Shown: positions 17,832-27,413, numbered from the stretch's first letter. The stretch is 64,000 nucleotides of DNA from Fen-549 sp050011315 (GCA_050011315.1 JBEKJI010000001.1:1-64000); one strand, 5' to 3'. Translations and numbers: made by a program. Notes: a model not told the origin generated them from the sequence alone.

Positions 17832-18427
17832 GAGTCCATCGTAGCTGCGGGCGCAAGAGCCTGCCGGACGGCACGCTCGAGTTCGTCGGTGGCGTGGTCG
17901 AGCTCGTCGTTCTCGATCACGCAATCGAACGCGCCCGCTTGCTCGAGCTGGCGATGGGCCAGTTCCAGCCGTTCGCCGATCTCGGTCGAGGTCTCGGTCG
18001 CCCGCTCGGTCAGGCGCCGATCGAGCTCGGCCACCGGGGCGCTGATGAAGATCGTGTAGGCGCCGGGCAGGGCGCGCTTCACGTTCAGCGCACCCTCAGT
18101 CTCCAGCTCGAGGACGCAGACCCGGCCCGAGGAGCGAATCCGCTCCAGCTCGGAACGGAGAGTCCCGTAGCGCTTTCCCGAGACGTACGGGACGTGCTCG
18201 AGGAACTCTCCGGCCTGTACCCGGCGCTCGAACTCCTCCGGGTTGAGAAACCAGTACTCGCGTCCGTCCTTCTCTCCGGGCCGCCGCTCACGGGTCGTCG
18301 CCGAGATGGCGTGCTCGAGCTGAGGCAGGCGCCGAAGCAGCTCGGAGAGGAGCGTTCCTTTCCCCGCGCCCGAAGGCCCCGTGACGACGATGACCGGTGC
18401 CGAGCTCACGATGGGAAACCTACTCAC
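17828..18427 (-). CDS. gmk: Guanylate kinase
   Basis: Phosphorylates GMP to GDP. The P-loop is GPSGAGKGT; GMP-binding motifs include SATTRERRPGEKDGREYWF and the strand VCVLELETEGA, with the usual Asp replaced by Glu-Thr-Glu. The length of 199 residues is normal. The stop overlaps rpoZ by 4 nt. A 213-bp gap containing a repeat separates it from mihF upstream. Confidence 0.94.
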   Translation of the reverse strand: MSRFPIVSSAPVIVVTGPSGAGKGTLLSELLRRLPQLEHAISATTRERRPGEKDGREYWFLNPEEFERRVQAGEFLEHVPYVSGKRYGTLRSELERIRSSGRVCVLELETEGALNVKRALPGAYTIFISAPVAELDRRLTERATETSTEIGERLELAHRQLEQAGAFDCVIENDELDHATDELERAVRQALAPAATMDS

Positions 18428-18603
18428 TTCGACTCGAACGGGTAAGACTAAGCCGCGTCCGGTCGTAACGAGAGCTGCTCAGAGCCTAGTCCGGTAGGGA
18501 TGTGCGTCCTAGGGGGTCAAGCCGTGGATGTCAGTGGCCGGAGGGTTGTGAAGGCGCACTGGTAGTGCGGTGAGTGGCCCTTCGGCCGCTGGCGCCGCGG
18601 ATC

Positions 18604-18644
18604 GGCCGCCTCGGGCGTGCAGGCCTGGCGGAATGGGCTCTTAG
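18604..18644 (+). repeat. 41-bp repeat over the mihF stop codon, copy 1
   Basis: This 41-bp block matches 53526-53566 at 34 of 41 positions, and all seven differences are transitions. Both copies cover the TAA of a minus-strand gene at the same place, so on the mRNA the element begins at the stop codon and extends downstream. A 3'-end processing or termination role, or a REP element inserted after stop codons, are possible. Confidence 0.6.
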
Positions 18645-18973
18645 TCGCGATCGAAGAGCGCGATCAGCTCGCCGCGCTGGCGATCGGAGAGCCCGCCGAC
18701 GGTCTTCGACTGGCTGATCCGGCACTGATTCAGTAACCGCGCCGCCTTCACCCGGCCGAACTTCGGCACCGCCATGAGGATGTCGAAGACCTTCGCCGTC
18801 TCCACGTATTCGGGCGGCTCGCGCAGGATCTCCTCGACCTTCGCGCCGCCGTCCTTTAGGTCGCGTTTGAGCTTCGCCCGCCGGACGCGGATTTCGTTCG
18901 CTCGCTGCAGCGCTTCCATCCGTTGGTCGAGCGAGCGAGCAGGCGCTTGTGCTTGCCCCTTCGAAAGCACCAT
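18641..18973 (-). CDS. mihF: Integration host factor, actinobacterial type
   Basis: A 110-residue DNA-binding nucleoid protein of the mIHF family, unrelated to proteobacterial IHF. The block VFDILMAVPKFGRVKAARLLNQCRIS is the helix-two-turns-helix-like DNA-binding core, and GLSDRQRGELIALF closes the protein. The ATG at 18973 is chosen because the family begins shortly before the helix RSLDQRMEAL. It lies between pyrD and gmk, the typical actinobacterial position. Confidence 0.9.
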   Translation of the reverse strand: MVLSKGQAQAPARSLDQRMEALQRANEIRVRRAKLKRDLKDGGAKVEEILREPPEYVETAKVFDILMAVPKFGRVKAARLLNQCRISQSKTVGGLSDRQRGELIALFDRD

Positions 18974-19072
18974 GGGCGGCCATACTAACAATTCGTGAGC
19001 ACCGGTCAAGCGGCAAATTTCGCGGCGTTTTACAGGCGTTTTCTTGCTTCGAACGACGGCTCTGCGGCTCTA

Positions 19073-19927
19073 TCAGTCGCTTTGAGGCCGGTGTGCGGCT
19101 CCGCGAGCCTCTTCCGGGTGCTTGAAACCGCGCGCGCCCAGTTCCTCGGCGAGCTCCGCGCGCACGCGTACAGGCGCTTTCGGATCGCGGAAAAGAATCG
19201 ATCCCAGCGCGACCGCAGAGGCTCCCGCGGCGATCAGATCGAGCGCGTGCCTTCCGGTCTCGACGCCACCCATGCCGACAATCGGGACCTCGCCGCCAGT
19301 GGCCTCGTAGCAGATGAAGACCGCCGCCAGGGCCACCGGTCTGAGCGCGGCGCCAGAATAGCCGCCGACCCCGCGTCCCAGTTGTGGCTCGAGCGTCCAT
19401 TCGTCGAGAGCGAGCCCGCGCAACGAGTTGACGAGCGAGAGACCGGTCGCGCCGGCCGCGAGCACCGATTTCGCCACTCCGGCGACATCCGGAAGAAGCG
19501 GCGAGAGCTTGGCGTAGAGCGGCGCTTCGGTGGCGGCGCGGGCGGCGGCCACAATCTTGGCTGCACCCTCGGCGGCGGGATCGACGTTGGGGCAGGAGAG
19601 ATTCAGCTCGAGCGCATGCACCGCCCGGCGCTCGCCGATCCGCGCGCAGACCTCGGCGTATTCCGTCGCCTCCGCGCCTCCGACCGAGATCCACAGGGGG
19701 ATGCCGAGCTCCTCCAGGCGCGGTAGCACCTCGCTGCAGAAGCGCTCGACACCGGGGTTCTGCAGACCGATCGAGTTGAGCATGCCGAAGTCGGTCTCGG
19801 CGAGGCGCGGCTGCGGATTGCCGGCACGAGGCTCGAGCGTGATCGTCTTGACCATATAGGCGTCGAGCTCGCGCGCGACCGCCGGCGCGGTCAAGGCGTC
19901 CAGGCAGCCCGAGGCGTTGAGGATCAC
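19073..19927 (-). CDS. pyrD: Dihydroorotate dehydrogenase, catalytic subunit (class 1B)
   Basis: Oxidises dihydroorotate to orotate with FMN and passes electrons to PyrK. Conserved blocks are NASGCLD, NSIGLQNPG, ALELNLSCPNV (active-site Cys region), GGYSGAALRPVAL and the phosphate loop GMGGVETGRHALDLIAAGA. The adjacent pyrK marks it as class 1B, NAD-dependent. It overlaps pyrK by 4 nt (ATGA). Length is 284 residues. Confidence 0.94.
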   Translation of the reverse strand: MILNASGCLDALTAPAVARELDAYMVKTITLEPRAGNPQPRLAETDFGMLNSIGLQNPGVERFCSEVLPRLEELGIPLWISVGGAEATEYAEVCARIGERRAVHALELNLSCPNVDPAAEGAAKIVAAARAATEAPLYAKLSPLLPDVAGVAKSVLAAGATGLSLVNSLRGLALDEWTLEPQLGRGVGGYSGAALRPVALAAVFICYEATGGEVPIVGMGGVETGRHALDLIAAGASAVALGSILFRDPKAPVRVRAELAEELGARGFKHPEEARGAAHRPQSD

Positions 19928-20643
19928 TCGGCCTTCTCCTCCTCGCTTACGTTCAGGATGGGCAACACGGGCGGCCGTCCGTTCAGGATCGGGCCCTCGA
20001 CACAGAGCCGAATCGACTCGCCCTCGAACTCGACCACGCAGCCGTAGCAGGCGCCGAAACCGCAGGCCATCGGCGCCTCCCAGGCAAGCTGGGCGTCAGG
20101 AACGAGCGCATGCACAGCGTGCAGCATCGGCTCGGGCCCGCAGGCGAGCACGTCCATCGGCACGGCCGGGATCAGCTCGGTCACCAGCATCGGCTCGATG
20201 CAGACCTCGGCTTTGGGTACGAGCTTGGCCGCCTCGGCGTGGCGACGGGTGCGGAAGCCCAGGATCGCGGGCGGCTTGCCCATCAGCTGCGAGGCGTAGG
20301 GCAGCGGCGCCACACCGATGCCGCCGCCGACCAGAAGCGGCCTGTCCACATCGGTTCGGAAGCCGTTTCCGAGTGGACCGAAGAGCGAGATCTCTTGACC
20401 GCGCTCGAGCTCACAGAGCTCCCGAGTGACGGGACCGACCGGATCGATCAGAAAGCCGAGCTCGCCTTTCGGGGCGAGGCAGATCGAGAAAGGCCTGGGC
20501 ACGATGTGGCCGGGTAGCTCGAGCATGAAGAACTGTCCCGGTACGCCGGCGTCGAGGCCGCCCCGCTCGAACCGAAGCAGGGTGTAGACGCCGACGCGCT
20601 CACTACCGGCGACCTTCCGGCGTTCCTTGCGAGGCACCGGCAT
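19924..20643 (-). CDS. pyrK: Dihydroorotate dehydrogenase electron-transfer subunit
   Basis: Carries FAD and a [2Fe-2S] cluster and links PyrD to NAD. FAD binding is in VPRPFSICLAPKG, NAD binding in LLVGGGIGVAPLPYASQL, and the cluster cysteines are in MACGFGACYGCVVE followed by a Cys in SIRLCVEGP. At 239 residues it is slightly short. A 258-bp gap with the structured repeat separates it from carB, an unusual break in an otherwise tightly overlapping operon. Confidence 0.93.
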   Translation of the reverse strand: MPVPRKERRKVAGSERVGVYTLLRFERGGLDAGVPGQFFMLELPGHIVPRPFSICLAPKGELGFLIDPVGPVTRELCELERGQEISLFGPLGNGFRTDVDRPLLVGGGIGVAPLPYASQLMGKPPAILGFRTRRHAEAAKLVPKAEVCIEPMLVTELIPAVPMDVLACGPEPMLHAVHALVPDAQLAWEAPMACGFGACYGCVVEFEGESIRLCVEGPILNGRPPVLPILNVSEEEKAE

Positions 20644-20693
20644 CTAGTGCCCGTTCAAGTGATGCTTCTGAGTTTCTGGGTTGCCAGCACCAA

Positions 20694-20847
20694 GCGATGC
20701 TAGGGAGCTCGTCTGGGGACGGAGTGGCGCCGGATGAGTGCGAGATCGTGGTTCGAGGCTAGGACGCAGGGCGCATTCGTATCGGACGTAGATACGGATG
20801 CGCCCGAGGACAACGTCCTCGGGCCGCGAGATCGTGCTCAGCCGGTG
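20694..20847 (-). repeat. 154-bp structured dispersed repeat, copy B
   Basis: The reverse complement matches 29-182 at 151 of 154 positions with no gaps. Both internal hairpins are conserved exactly (20769-20783 with 20791-20805, and 20103-type partner 20803-20811... i.e. 20803-20811 with 20815-20823). It lies inside the pyrimidine operon between carB and pyrK and is transcribed with it, in the same sense relative to its downstream gene as copy A. Confidence 0.85.
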
Positions 20848-20901
20848 AGTGCGCCGCGTGATAGCGGGCCAGAGGCCGGAGGATATTGCTTGGAGGGGCA
20901 C

Positions 20902-23900
20902 TTAAGAGGCTTCTCCCCCGGCACTGCCGGCGCCGGCCGGCGAGCCGTTCGTCTCGGCGATTCGTTCCTGAAGCGAGCAGGAGTCGCTGCGCCGCGCGTT
21001 GGCGATCGCCTGTACCGCCGCCAGCGCTCCGGAGATGGTCGTGATGCAGGGAACTCGCGCGATCTGGGCTGCCTCCCGGATCAGGTAGCCGTCGGTGCGG
21101 GCGCCGGAGCCCTGCGGTGTGTTGACGACAAGGACGCAGCGGCCGCGACGGATCAGATCGACGACCGTGGTGCCGTCCTTACCCTCGGCCTCGGTCACCT
21201 TCAATACCTCTTCGACCTCGATCCCCGCCCGGCTGAAGGCTTTGGCCGTTCCCCGCGTCGCCACCAGCTCGAAGCCCAGCCCGGCCAGCGCCGCGGCGAC
21301 CGGAACGGCGGCCGCCTTGTCGGCGTCCCTAACGGAGAAGAAAGCCCGGCCGGCGGTCGGCAGCTCGCGTCCGGCGGCGCGCTCGGCCTTGGCGAGCGCG
21401 GTCGGTAAATCGTCGGCGGTAGCCATCACCTCTCCGGTCGAGCGCATCTCGGGGCCGAGTACCGGATCGGCGCCGGGAAAGCGGGAGAAGGGCAGTACCG
21501 CAGCCTTGACGCTGTACTGGCGCGGCGGCCGCTCGGGCGGCAGGCCCAGCTCGGCCAGCTTCTCTCCTCCCGCCAAGCGGCAGGCGGCCGCAACCAGATT
21601 TACACCTGTGGCCTTGCTGGCGAAGGGAACGGTGCGCGAAGCGCGAGGATTGACCTCGAGCACGAAGACTTCCTCGCCGACGACTGCCAGCTGCACGTTG
21701 AGCAGGCCCACGACTCCGAGCGCCGGTCCGAGCCGGCGGACTATCTCGGTTATCTCCTCGGCCACCGCGGGAGTCAGAGAGGGCGCCGGCAGTACGCAGG
21801 AGGAGTCGCCGGAGTGCACGCCGGCCTCCTCGACGTGTTGCATTACGGCGCCGATGTGGGTGGTCTCGCCGTCCGAAAGGGCGTCGACGTCGATCTCGAT
21901 CGCGTTCTCGAGGAAGCGGTCGATCAGCACGCGCCGGTGCGCAGCGACGAGAGCCGCGCGCACATCGGCTGGCCGGTAGCAGACGCGCATCGCCCTGCCA
22001 CCGAGCACATAGGAGGGCCGCACGAGCACCGGGTAGCCGATGCGGTCGGCAACCTCGATCGCCTCCTCGGAGGTCGCGGCCATCCCCCACTCGGGACAGC
22101 GGACGGCGAGCTTCTCGAGCAGGTCGCCGAAGCGCTCTCTGTCCTCGGCCAGGTCGATCGCCTCGAAGGGCGTGCCCATGATCTGGAAGCCGGCCTCCTC
22201 GATCGCCCGCGCCAGCTTGAGCGGCGTCTGGCCGCCGAACTGGATCACGACCCCGGCCGGGCGCTCGCGCTCGCAGATCGCCAGCACGTCCTCGATAGTC
22301 AGCGGCTCGAAGTAGAGGCGATCGGAGGTGTCGTAGTCGGTAGAGACCGTCTCCGGGTTGCAGTTCACCATCACCGCCTCGTAGCCGAGCTCGCGGAAGC
22401 TCTGGGCGGCGTGCACGCAGCAGTAGTCGAACTCGATTCCCTGGCCGATGCGGTTCGGGCCCGAGCCGAGGATGACGACGCTCTGCTTGCCACGAGACGG
22501 ATCCGGCGCGGCCTCGTCCGCCTCACCCCAGGTCGAGTAGTAGTAGTTCGAAGCCGCCTCGACCTCGCCGCCGCAGGAGTCCACGCGCCGGTACGCACAG
22601 CCAAGGCCCAGATCTTTCCTGCGAGCCCGGAGCTCTGTCTCTTCGAAGCCGCCGACCGCCGCGATCTCGGCGTCGGAAAGCCCAAGCCGCTTCAGCTTCA
22701 TCAACTCGTCGGCATCGAGAAGATCGAGCGCGGGCACTCGCCCGAGCGCAACCCGGATTCGCTCGATCTCGGCCCGGAACCAGGGATGGATCGCATCGGG
22801 GAGGTCGTCGAGCTCGAGCCAGGGCGCCTCGACGCCAACGTCCAGCTCGCGCGAACGGCGCGCCTTGAGGAAGGCCTCGCTGAAGGTGCGCCCGATTCCC
22901 ATCGCCTCGCCGACCGATTTCATCTGCGTGCCCAGCGTCGGGTCGGCGCCGGGGAACTTCTCGAAGGCGAAGCGCGGGAACTTGACGACGACGTAGTCGA
23001 GCGTGGGCTCGAACGAGGCCGGCGTCGTCTTGGTCAGGTCGTTGGGGATCTCGTCGAGCGTGTAGCCGACCGCCAGCTTGGCGGCGACCTTGGCGATCGG
23101 ATAACCGGTCGCCTTGGAGGCGAGCGCCGAGGAGCGAGAGACGCGCGGGTTCATCTCGATCACGCGCAGCTCGCCGCTCTCGCGGTCGCGCGCGAACTGG
23201 ATGTTGGAGCCGCCGGTCTCGACTCCTACCGCGCGGATGATCGCGATCGAGGCGTCGCGCAGCTCCTGGTAGGCCTCGTCCGAAAGCGTCATCTGCGGCG
23301 CCACGGTGACCGAGTCGCCGGTGTGAACGCCCATCGGGTCGAGGTTCTCGATCGAGCAGACGATGACGACGTTGTCGAGCCGGTCGCGGATCACCTCGAG
23401 CTCGAACTCGTCCCAGCCCTGCACCGACTCCTCCACCAGCACCTGCCCGATCGGGCTCTCAGAGAGACCGATCGCCGCCTGGCGCTCGAGCTGGGGCCGG
23501 GTCGAGACGAAGCCGCCTCCGTGCCCGCCGAGCGTGAAGGCCGGGCGAACGACCGCGGGCAGGCTCACACCGGCGAGATCGGAGAGCCGGGTGACGACGC
23601 GTGACTCGGGCACCCGCAGACCGACACTCTGGACGGCGTCGCGGAAGAGCTGGCGATCCTCGGCACGGCGAATGACCTCGACCGGCGCCCCGATCAGCTC
23701 GACTCCGAGCTCGTCGAGCACGCCCGCCTCGGCGAGCATCGTGGCCAGGTTGAGCGCGGTCTGACCGCCGAGCGTCGGCAGCAGGGCGTCGGGACGCTCG
23801 CGCTCGAGCACCGAGGTGACGCCCGCCACGTCGAGCGGCTCCAGGTAGGTGCGATCGGCAAAGCCCGGGTCGGTCATGATCGTCGCCGGGTTGGAGTTGA

Positions 23901-24039
23901 CGACGATCGTGCGGAAGCCCTCCTCGCGCAGCACCTTGAGAGCCTGGCAACCCGAGTAGTCGAACTCGCAGGCCTGCCCGATCACAATCGGGCCGGAGCC
24001 GATCACGCAGATCGACTTCAGATCCTTGCGCCTAGGCAT
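20902..24039 (-). CDS. carB: Carbamoyl-phosphate synthase large subunit
   Basis: Makes carbamoyl phosphate from ammonia, bicarbonate and two ATP. It is a 1045-residue protein with two internally homologous halves: ICVIGSGPIVIGQACEFDYSG in the first and VVILGSGPNRIGQGIEFDYCC in the second. Each carries an ATP-grasp domain (EMNPRVSRSSALASKATGYP, EVNPRASRTVPFASKATG). The C-terminal MGS-like allosteric domain ends the protein. The ATG at 24039 is chosen; it overlaps the carA stop by 8 nt (ATGCCTAG). It is the longest gene of the pyr operon. Confidence 0.97.
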   Translation of the reverse strand: MPRRKDLKSICVIGSGPIVIGQACEFDYSGCQALKVLREEGFRTIVVNSNPATIMTDPGFADRTYLEPLDVAGVTSVLERERPDALLPTLGGQTALNLATMLAEAGVLDELGVELIGAPVEVIRRAEDRQLFRDAVQSVGLRVPESRVVTRLSDLAGVSLPAVVRPAFTLGGHGGGFVSTRPQLERQAAIGLSESPIGQVLVEESVQGWDEFELEVIRDRLDNVVIVCSIENLDPMGVHTGDSVTVAPQMTLSDEAYQELRDASIAIIRAVGVETGGSNIQFARDRESGELRVIEMNPRVSRSSALASKATGYPIAKVAAKLAVGYTLDEIPNDLTKTTPASFEPTLDYVVVKFPRFAFEKFPGADPTLGTQMKSVGEAMGIGRTFSEAFLKARRSRELDVGVEAPWLELDDLPDAIHPWFRAEIERIRVALGRVPALDLLDADELMKLKRLGLSDAEIAAVGGFEETELRARRKDLGLGCAYRRVDSCGGEVEAASNYYYSTWGEADEAAPDPSRGKQSVVILGSGPNRIGQGIEFDYCCVHAAQSFRELGYEAVMVNCNPETVSTDYDTSDRLYFEPLTIEDVLAICERERPAGVVIQFGGQTPLKLARAIEEAGFQIMGTPFEAIDLAEDRERFGDLLEKLAVRCPEWGMAATSEEAIEVADRIGYPVLVRPSYVLGGRAMRVCYRPADVRAALVAAHRRVLIDRFLENAIEIDVDALSDGETTHIGAVMQHVEEAGVHSGDSSCVLPAPSLTPAVAEEITEIVRRLGPALGVVGLLNVQLAVVGEEVFVLEVNPRASRTVPFASKATGVNLVAAACRLAGGEKLAELGLPPERPPRQYSVKAAVLPFSRFPGADPVLGPEMRSTGEVMATADDLPTALAKAERAAGRELPTAGRAFFSVRDADKAAAVPVAAALAGLGFELVATRGTAKAFSRAGIEVEEVLKVTEAEGKDGTTVVDLIRRGRCVLVVNTPQGSGARTDGYLIREAAQIARVPCITTISGALAAVQAIANARRSDSCSLQERIAETNGSPAGAGSAGGEAS

Positions 24040-25099
24040 GCCCCCCCGCCTTCCCGCGCGAAAGCTCGGCAACCCAGTTCTCGATCAGCGGCCTGGCGTC
24101 GTGCGGGCCCGGGCTGGCTTCGGGATGGAACTGCACCGAGTGCGCATCGAGGTCGGGATAGGCCAGTCCTTCGACCGTACCGTCGTAGAGCGACACATGG
24201 GTCGCCTCCTTCTCGTCCGACGGCGCGACCGCGAAACCGTGGTTCTGACTGGTGACAAGCACGCGCCCGCTCGAACGGTGCAGCACCGGGTGATTGGCGC
24301 CGCGGTGGCCAAAGGGCAGCTTGTAGGTCTTGTGGTCGGTCGCCAGAGCGAGCAGCTGATGGCCGAGGCAGATACCGAAGACCGGGGTGCGACCCAGTAG
24401 CTCGCGAATCGTCGCGATCTCGTCTTCGAGCGGCTCGGGATCGCCGGGCCCGTTCGAGAGTAATACCCCGTCGAAGCCGGCCAGCGTGTCGGCATCGGCA
24501 TCGTGGGGAAAAACCATCACCTTGGCGCCCGCGCTTGCCAGCCGGCGCAGGATCGAGCGCTTGCTGCCGTAGTCGACAACGGCGACCGAGACGAAACCGG
24601 CATCGGCGTAGACGAAGGGCTCGGCGGTCGAGACCTCGGACGCGAGCGCCCGGCCGCTCATCTGCGGTTGCTCGCGAACCGTCTCGAGCGTCTCCTCGGG
24701 AGAGCCGTCGCCTGCAACCGCCGCCGCTCTCATCGCGCCGCGATCGCGCAGATGAAGAACGAGCGAACGGGTGTCGATCCCCGTCAGAGCGACGATGCCG
24801 TGGTCGCTGAGCCAGCTCGTCCAGGCCGGTCCGCGCGCCTCACGCATGATCGCCGCCCGGGCATGGGGCCTGGACGACTCCGAGCGTCCGGCAGCGACGC
24901 CGTAGTTACCGACCATCGGCGCCGTGAAGCAGATCAGCTGTTCCGAATAGCTGGGATCGGTGAGGATCTCCTGGTAGCCGGTCATGGCCGTGGCGAAGAC
25001 CGCCTCGCCGTAAGCCGTGCCGTCGGCACCGACCGACTCGCCGCGGAAGACCGTTCCGTCCTCGAGCACGACGTAGCCGCCGGTTGCCAGCCCCCTCAT
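24032..25099 (-). CDS. carA: Carbamoyl-phosphate synthase small subunit
   Basis: Class I glutamine amidotransferase that feeds ammonia to CarB. The N-terminal CPSase domain has GYVVLEDGTVFRGESVG and MTGYQEILTDPSYSEQ; the GATase domain has LLSNGPGDP, the nucleophile loop VFGICLGHQLLALA and FHPEASPGP with the catalytic His-Glu. It is 355 residues long. The ATG at 25099 overlaps the pyrC stop as ATGA; the longer upstream frame is a pyrC shadow. Confidence 0.96.
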   Translation of the reverse strand: MRGLATGGYVVLEDGTVFRGESVGADGTAYGEAVFATAMTGYQEILTDPSYSEQLICFTAPMVGNYGVAAGRSESSRPHARAAIMREARGPAWTSWLSDHGIVALTGIDTRSLVLHLRDRGAMRAAAVAGDGSPEETLETVREQPQMSGRALASEVSTAEPFVYADAGFVSVAVVDYGSKRSILRRLASAGAKVMVFPHDADADTLAGFDGVLLSNGPGDPEPLEDEIATIRELLGRTPVFGICLGHQLLALATDHKTYKLPFGHRGANHPVLHRSSGRVLVTSQNHGFAVAPSDEKEATHVSLYDGTVEGLAYPDLDAHSVQFHPEASPGPHDARPLIENWVAELSRGKAGGHA

Positions 25100-26415
25100 G
25101 CGCCTATCCTCTCGGACCCGAAGGCGACCCGACCACCGGCAACCGTCAGCACGACCTCGCCCTTGAGCGTCTGACCGAGCAGCCAAGAGTTGACAGAGAG
25201 CGAGCGGAAGCGTTGTTCCTGCACCGTCCAGCTCGATTCCAGATCGAGCAAGACCAGGTTGGCGGGCTCGCCGGCGGCGATGCGCGGAACCAGCAGCTCG
25301 AAGGCGCGGGCCGCTCCGGCCGACATCCTCTCGAGCAGCGTCTCGAGCGAGACCAGCCCGGGCTCGACCAGGTTCGTGTGGAGAGCCGCGAAGGCCGTTT
25401 CCAGCCCCGTCACCCCGAACGGCGCCGCCTCGAAGGGAACGTCCTTCTCCTGACGGGCGTGCGGAGCGTGATCGGTAGCGATGCAGGAGATAGCGCCGTC
25501 TTTGAGCGCCTCGATCAGCGCGCGCCGGTCCTCCTCCGGGCGCAGCGGCGGATTCATCTTCAGGTTGGTATCGAGCGAGCGCACGGCCTCGTCGGTAAGG
25601 CAAAGGTGATGTGGAGTCGCCTCGGCGCTCGCCTCCACACCGTCGGCGAGCGCGCGGCGCAGCAGCTCGACCGACTCGCGCGTGGAGAGATGCATCAGGT
25701 GTATCGACTGCTCTTCGTAGGCGGCCAGGGCCAGGTCGCGGGCGACTGCGACGCTCTCGGCCACAGAGGGGTAGCCGCGCAGTCCCAGCTCGGCCGAGAC
25801 TATGCCCTCGTGCATCTGGCCGTGATGTGAGAGCGTCGACTCCTCACAGTGCAGAGCCAGCCTGCGGCCGGTCGAGCCGGCGTACTGGAGAGCTCTGCGC
25901 ATCAGAGCAGCCGATCGGATCGGCTTGCCGTCGTCGGTGAAGGCGACGGCGCCGGCAGCGGCCAGCTCGCCCATCTCGGTCAACTCCTCGCCGGCGAGCT
26001 CGCGCGAGATCGCGGCCATGAAACCGGTCGGGATCAGGGCCTCCTCCTGCGCCTGCTCGACCAGCGCGCCGAGCACGGCGGCGCAATCGACCACCGGACC
26101 GGTGTTTGGCATCGCCAGGATCGCGCAGTAGCCGCCCGCGGCGGCGGCGGCGCTGCCGGAAGCGATCGTCTCCTCGTCCTCGCGGCCCGGCGTCCGCAGA
26201 TGCACGTGCGGATCGACGAAGGCCGGCGCCAGCACGAGTCCCTCGGCCGCGACCACCTTTCCTCTCGTCTTTCCGCCCGGCTGCGCGAGCTCGGCGATCA
26301 CGCCCTTCTCGACGATCACGTCGAGAGTCGAGTCGATTCCTCCCGCCGGGTCGAGCACGCGGGCACCGCGGATCACGAACGTGCCCGGCGCGGCGGATCT
26401 CGAGTGCAAGCTCAT
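25096..26415 (-). CDS. pyrC: Dihydroorotase (class I)
   Basis: Zinc amidohydrolase that cyclises carbamoyl aspartate. The metal motif is DPHVHLRTPG; later HCEE, HLSTRES, MNPPLR and IATDHAPH carry further ligands and the catalytic Asp. It is a 439-residue class I enzyme. The ATG at 26415 overlaps the pyrB stop by one base (TGATG); a TTG one codon earlier is also possible. Confidence 0.95.
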   Translation of the reverse strand: MSLHSRSAAPGTFVIRGARVLDPAGGIDSTLDVIVEKGVIAELAQPGGKTRGKVVAAEGLVLAPAFVDPHVHLRTPGREDEETIASGSAAAAAGGYCAILAMPNTGPVVDCAAVLGALVEQAQEEALIPTGFMAAISRELAGEELTEMGELAAAGAVAFTDDGKPIRSAALMRRALQYAGSTGRRLALHCEESTLSHHGQMHEGIVSAELGLRGYPSVAESVAVARDLALAAYEEQSIHLMHLSTRESVELLRRALADGVEASAEATPHHLCLTDEAVRSLDTNLKMNPPLRPEEDRRALIEALKDGAISCIATDHAPHARQEKDVPFEAAPFGVTGLETAFAALHTNLVEPGLVSLETLLERMSAGAARAFELLVPRIAAGEPANLVLLDLESSWTVQEQRFRSLSVNSWLLGQTLKGEVVLTVAGGRVAFGSERIGA

Positions 26416-27413
26416 CAAGCAACCTCGTTCATGTCGACCGGGCGAGCGAGCGAGACCGGCCCCTGCGTGAGCAGGTCGTAGAGGACGGCCATGCGCACGA
26501 CCAATCCGGAGCGCACCTGCGTCTCGATCAGCGACTCGGGCGAGTCGGCGACGCGAGCGTCGATCTCGACACCGCGGTTGATCGGGCCCGGGTGCATGAC
26601 CACCTGCCCGGGCCGCAACCGCTCGGGCGTGATACCCCAGCGGGCCGAGTACTCGCGCAGGCTGGGCACGAAGTTTTCTCCGGCTGCCATCCGCTCCTGC
26701 TGCATACGCAGCACATAGACGACATCAGCGCTTTCGATCTCGCCGATCTCGCTCGAGACCTCGCAGCCCATCTGCTCGAAACCGCGCGGTATCAGCGCCG
26801 GCGGCCCGATGCAGATCGCCTGCGCATCGACGATCCGGAGCGCCTGCACGAGCGAGCGCGCCACGCGCGAGTGGAGGACGTCGCCGACGATCGCCACCCG
26901 CAACCCGGCGAGGTGCCCGAACGCCTCCTGCATCGTGTAGAGGTCGAGCAGGGCCTGGGTCGGGTGCTGGTGCTTACCGTCGCCGGCGTTGACGATGTGC
27001 GCGTCGGTGGCCTCGGCGACCAGACGTGGTGCTCCGATCTGGGCGTGGCGGATGACGATCACATCCGGCTGGTAGGCGTTCAGCGTACGGGCGGTGTCCT
27101 TGAGCGACTCGCCCTTGTCGACCGAGGAGCCGGTGGCGCGGATGGTCATCACGTCGGCGGAGAGCCTCTTCGCCGCCAGTTCGAAGCTGGAGGCGGTGCG
27201 CGTCGAGGACTCGAAGAAGAGGTTCACGACCGTACGCCCGCGCAGAGTCGGCAGCTTCTTCATCTCCCTTTCTAGCGCGCGGGCGAAGTTGCGCGAGGTG
27301 GCGAGCAGGCGCTCGACGATCACGCGATCGAGGTCTTCGATCGAGATCAGATGCCGTTTCGGCGGCGCCGTGGACGTGCGTGCCTCATCGCCGATCACGC
27401 GTATCTCAGCCAT
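26415..27413 (-). CDS. pyrB: Aspartate carbamoyltransferase catalytic subunit
   Basis: Condenses carbamoyl phosphate and aspartate. The carbamoyl-phosphate loop is FFESSTRTASSFE; also HPTQALLDLYT and HPGPINRGVEI. It is 332 residues long. No pyrI regulatory subunit is present, as in most Gram-positives. The ATG at 27413 overlaps the end of pyrR by 8 nt. Confidence 0.95.
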   Translation of the reverse strand: MAEIRVIGDEARTSTAPPKRHLISIEDLDRVIVERLLATSRNFARALEREMKKLPTLRGRTVVNLFFESSTRTASSFELAAKRLSADVMTIRATGSSVDKGESLKDTARTLNAYQPDVIVIRHAQIGAPRLVAEATDAHIVNAGDGKHQHPTQALLDLYTMQEAFGHLAGLRVAIVGDVLHSRVARSLVQALRIVDAQAICIGPPALIPRGFEQMGCEVSSEIGEIESADVVYVLRMQQERMAAGENFVPSLREYSARWGITPERLRPGQVVMHPGPINRGVEIDARVADSPESLIETQVRSGLVVRMAVLYDLLTQGPVSLARPVDMNEVA

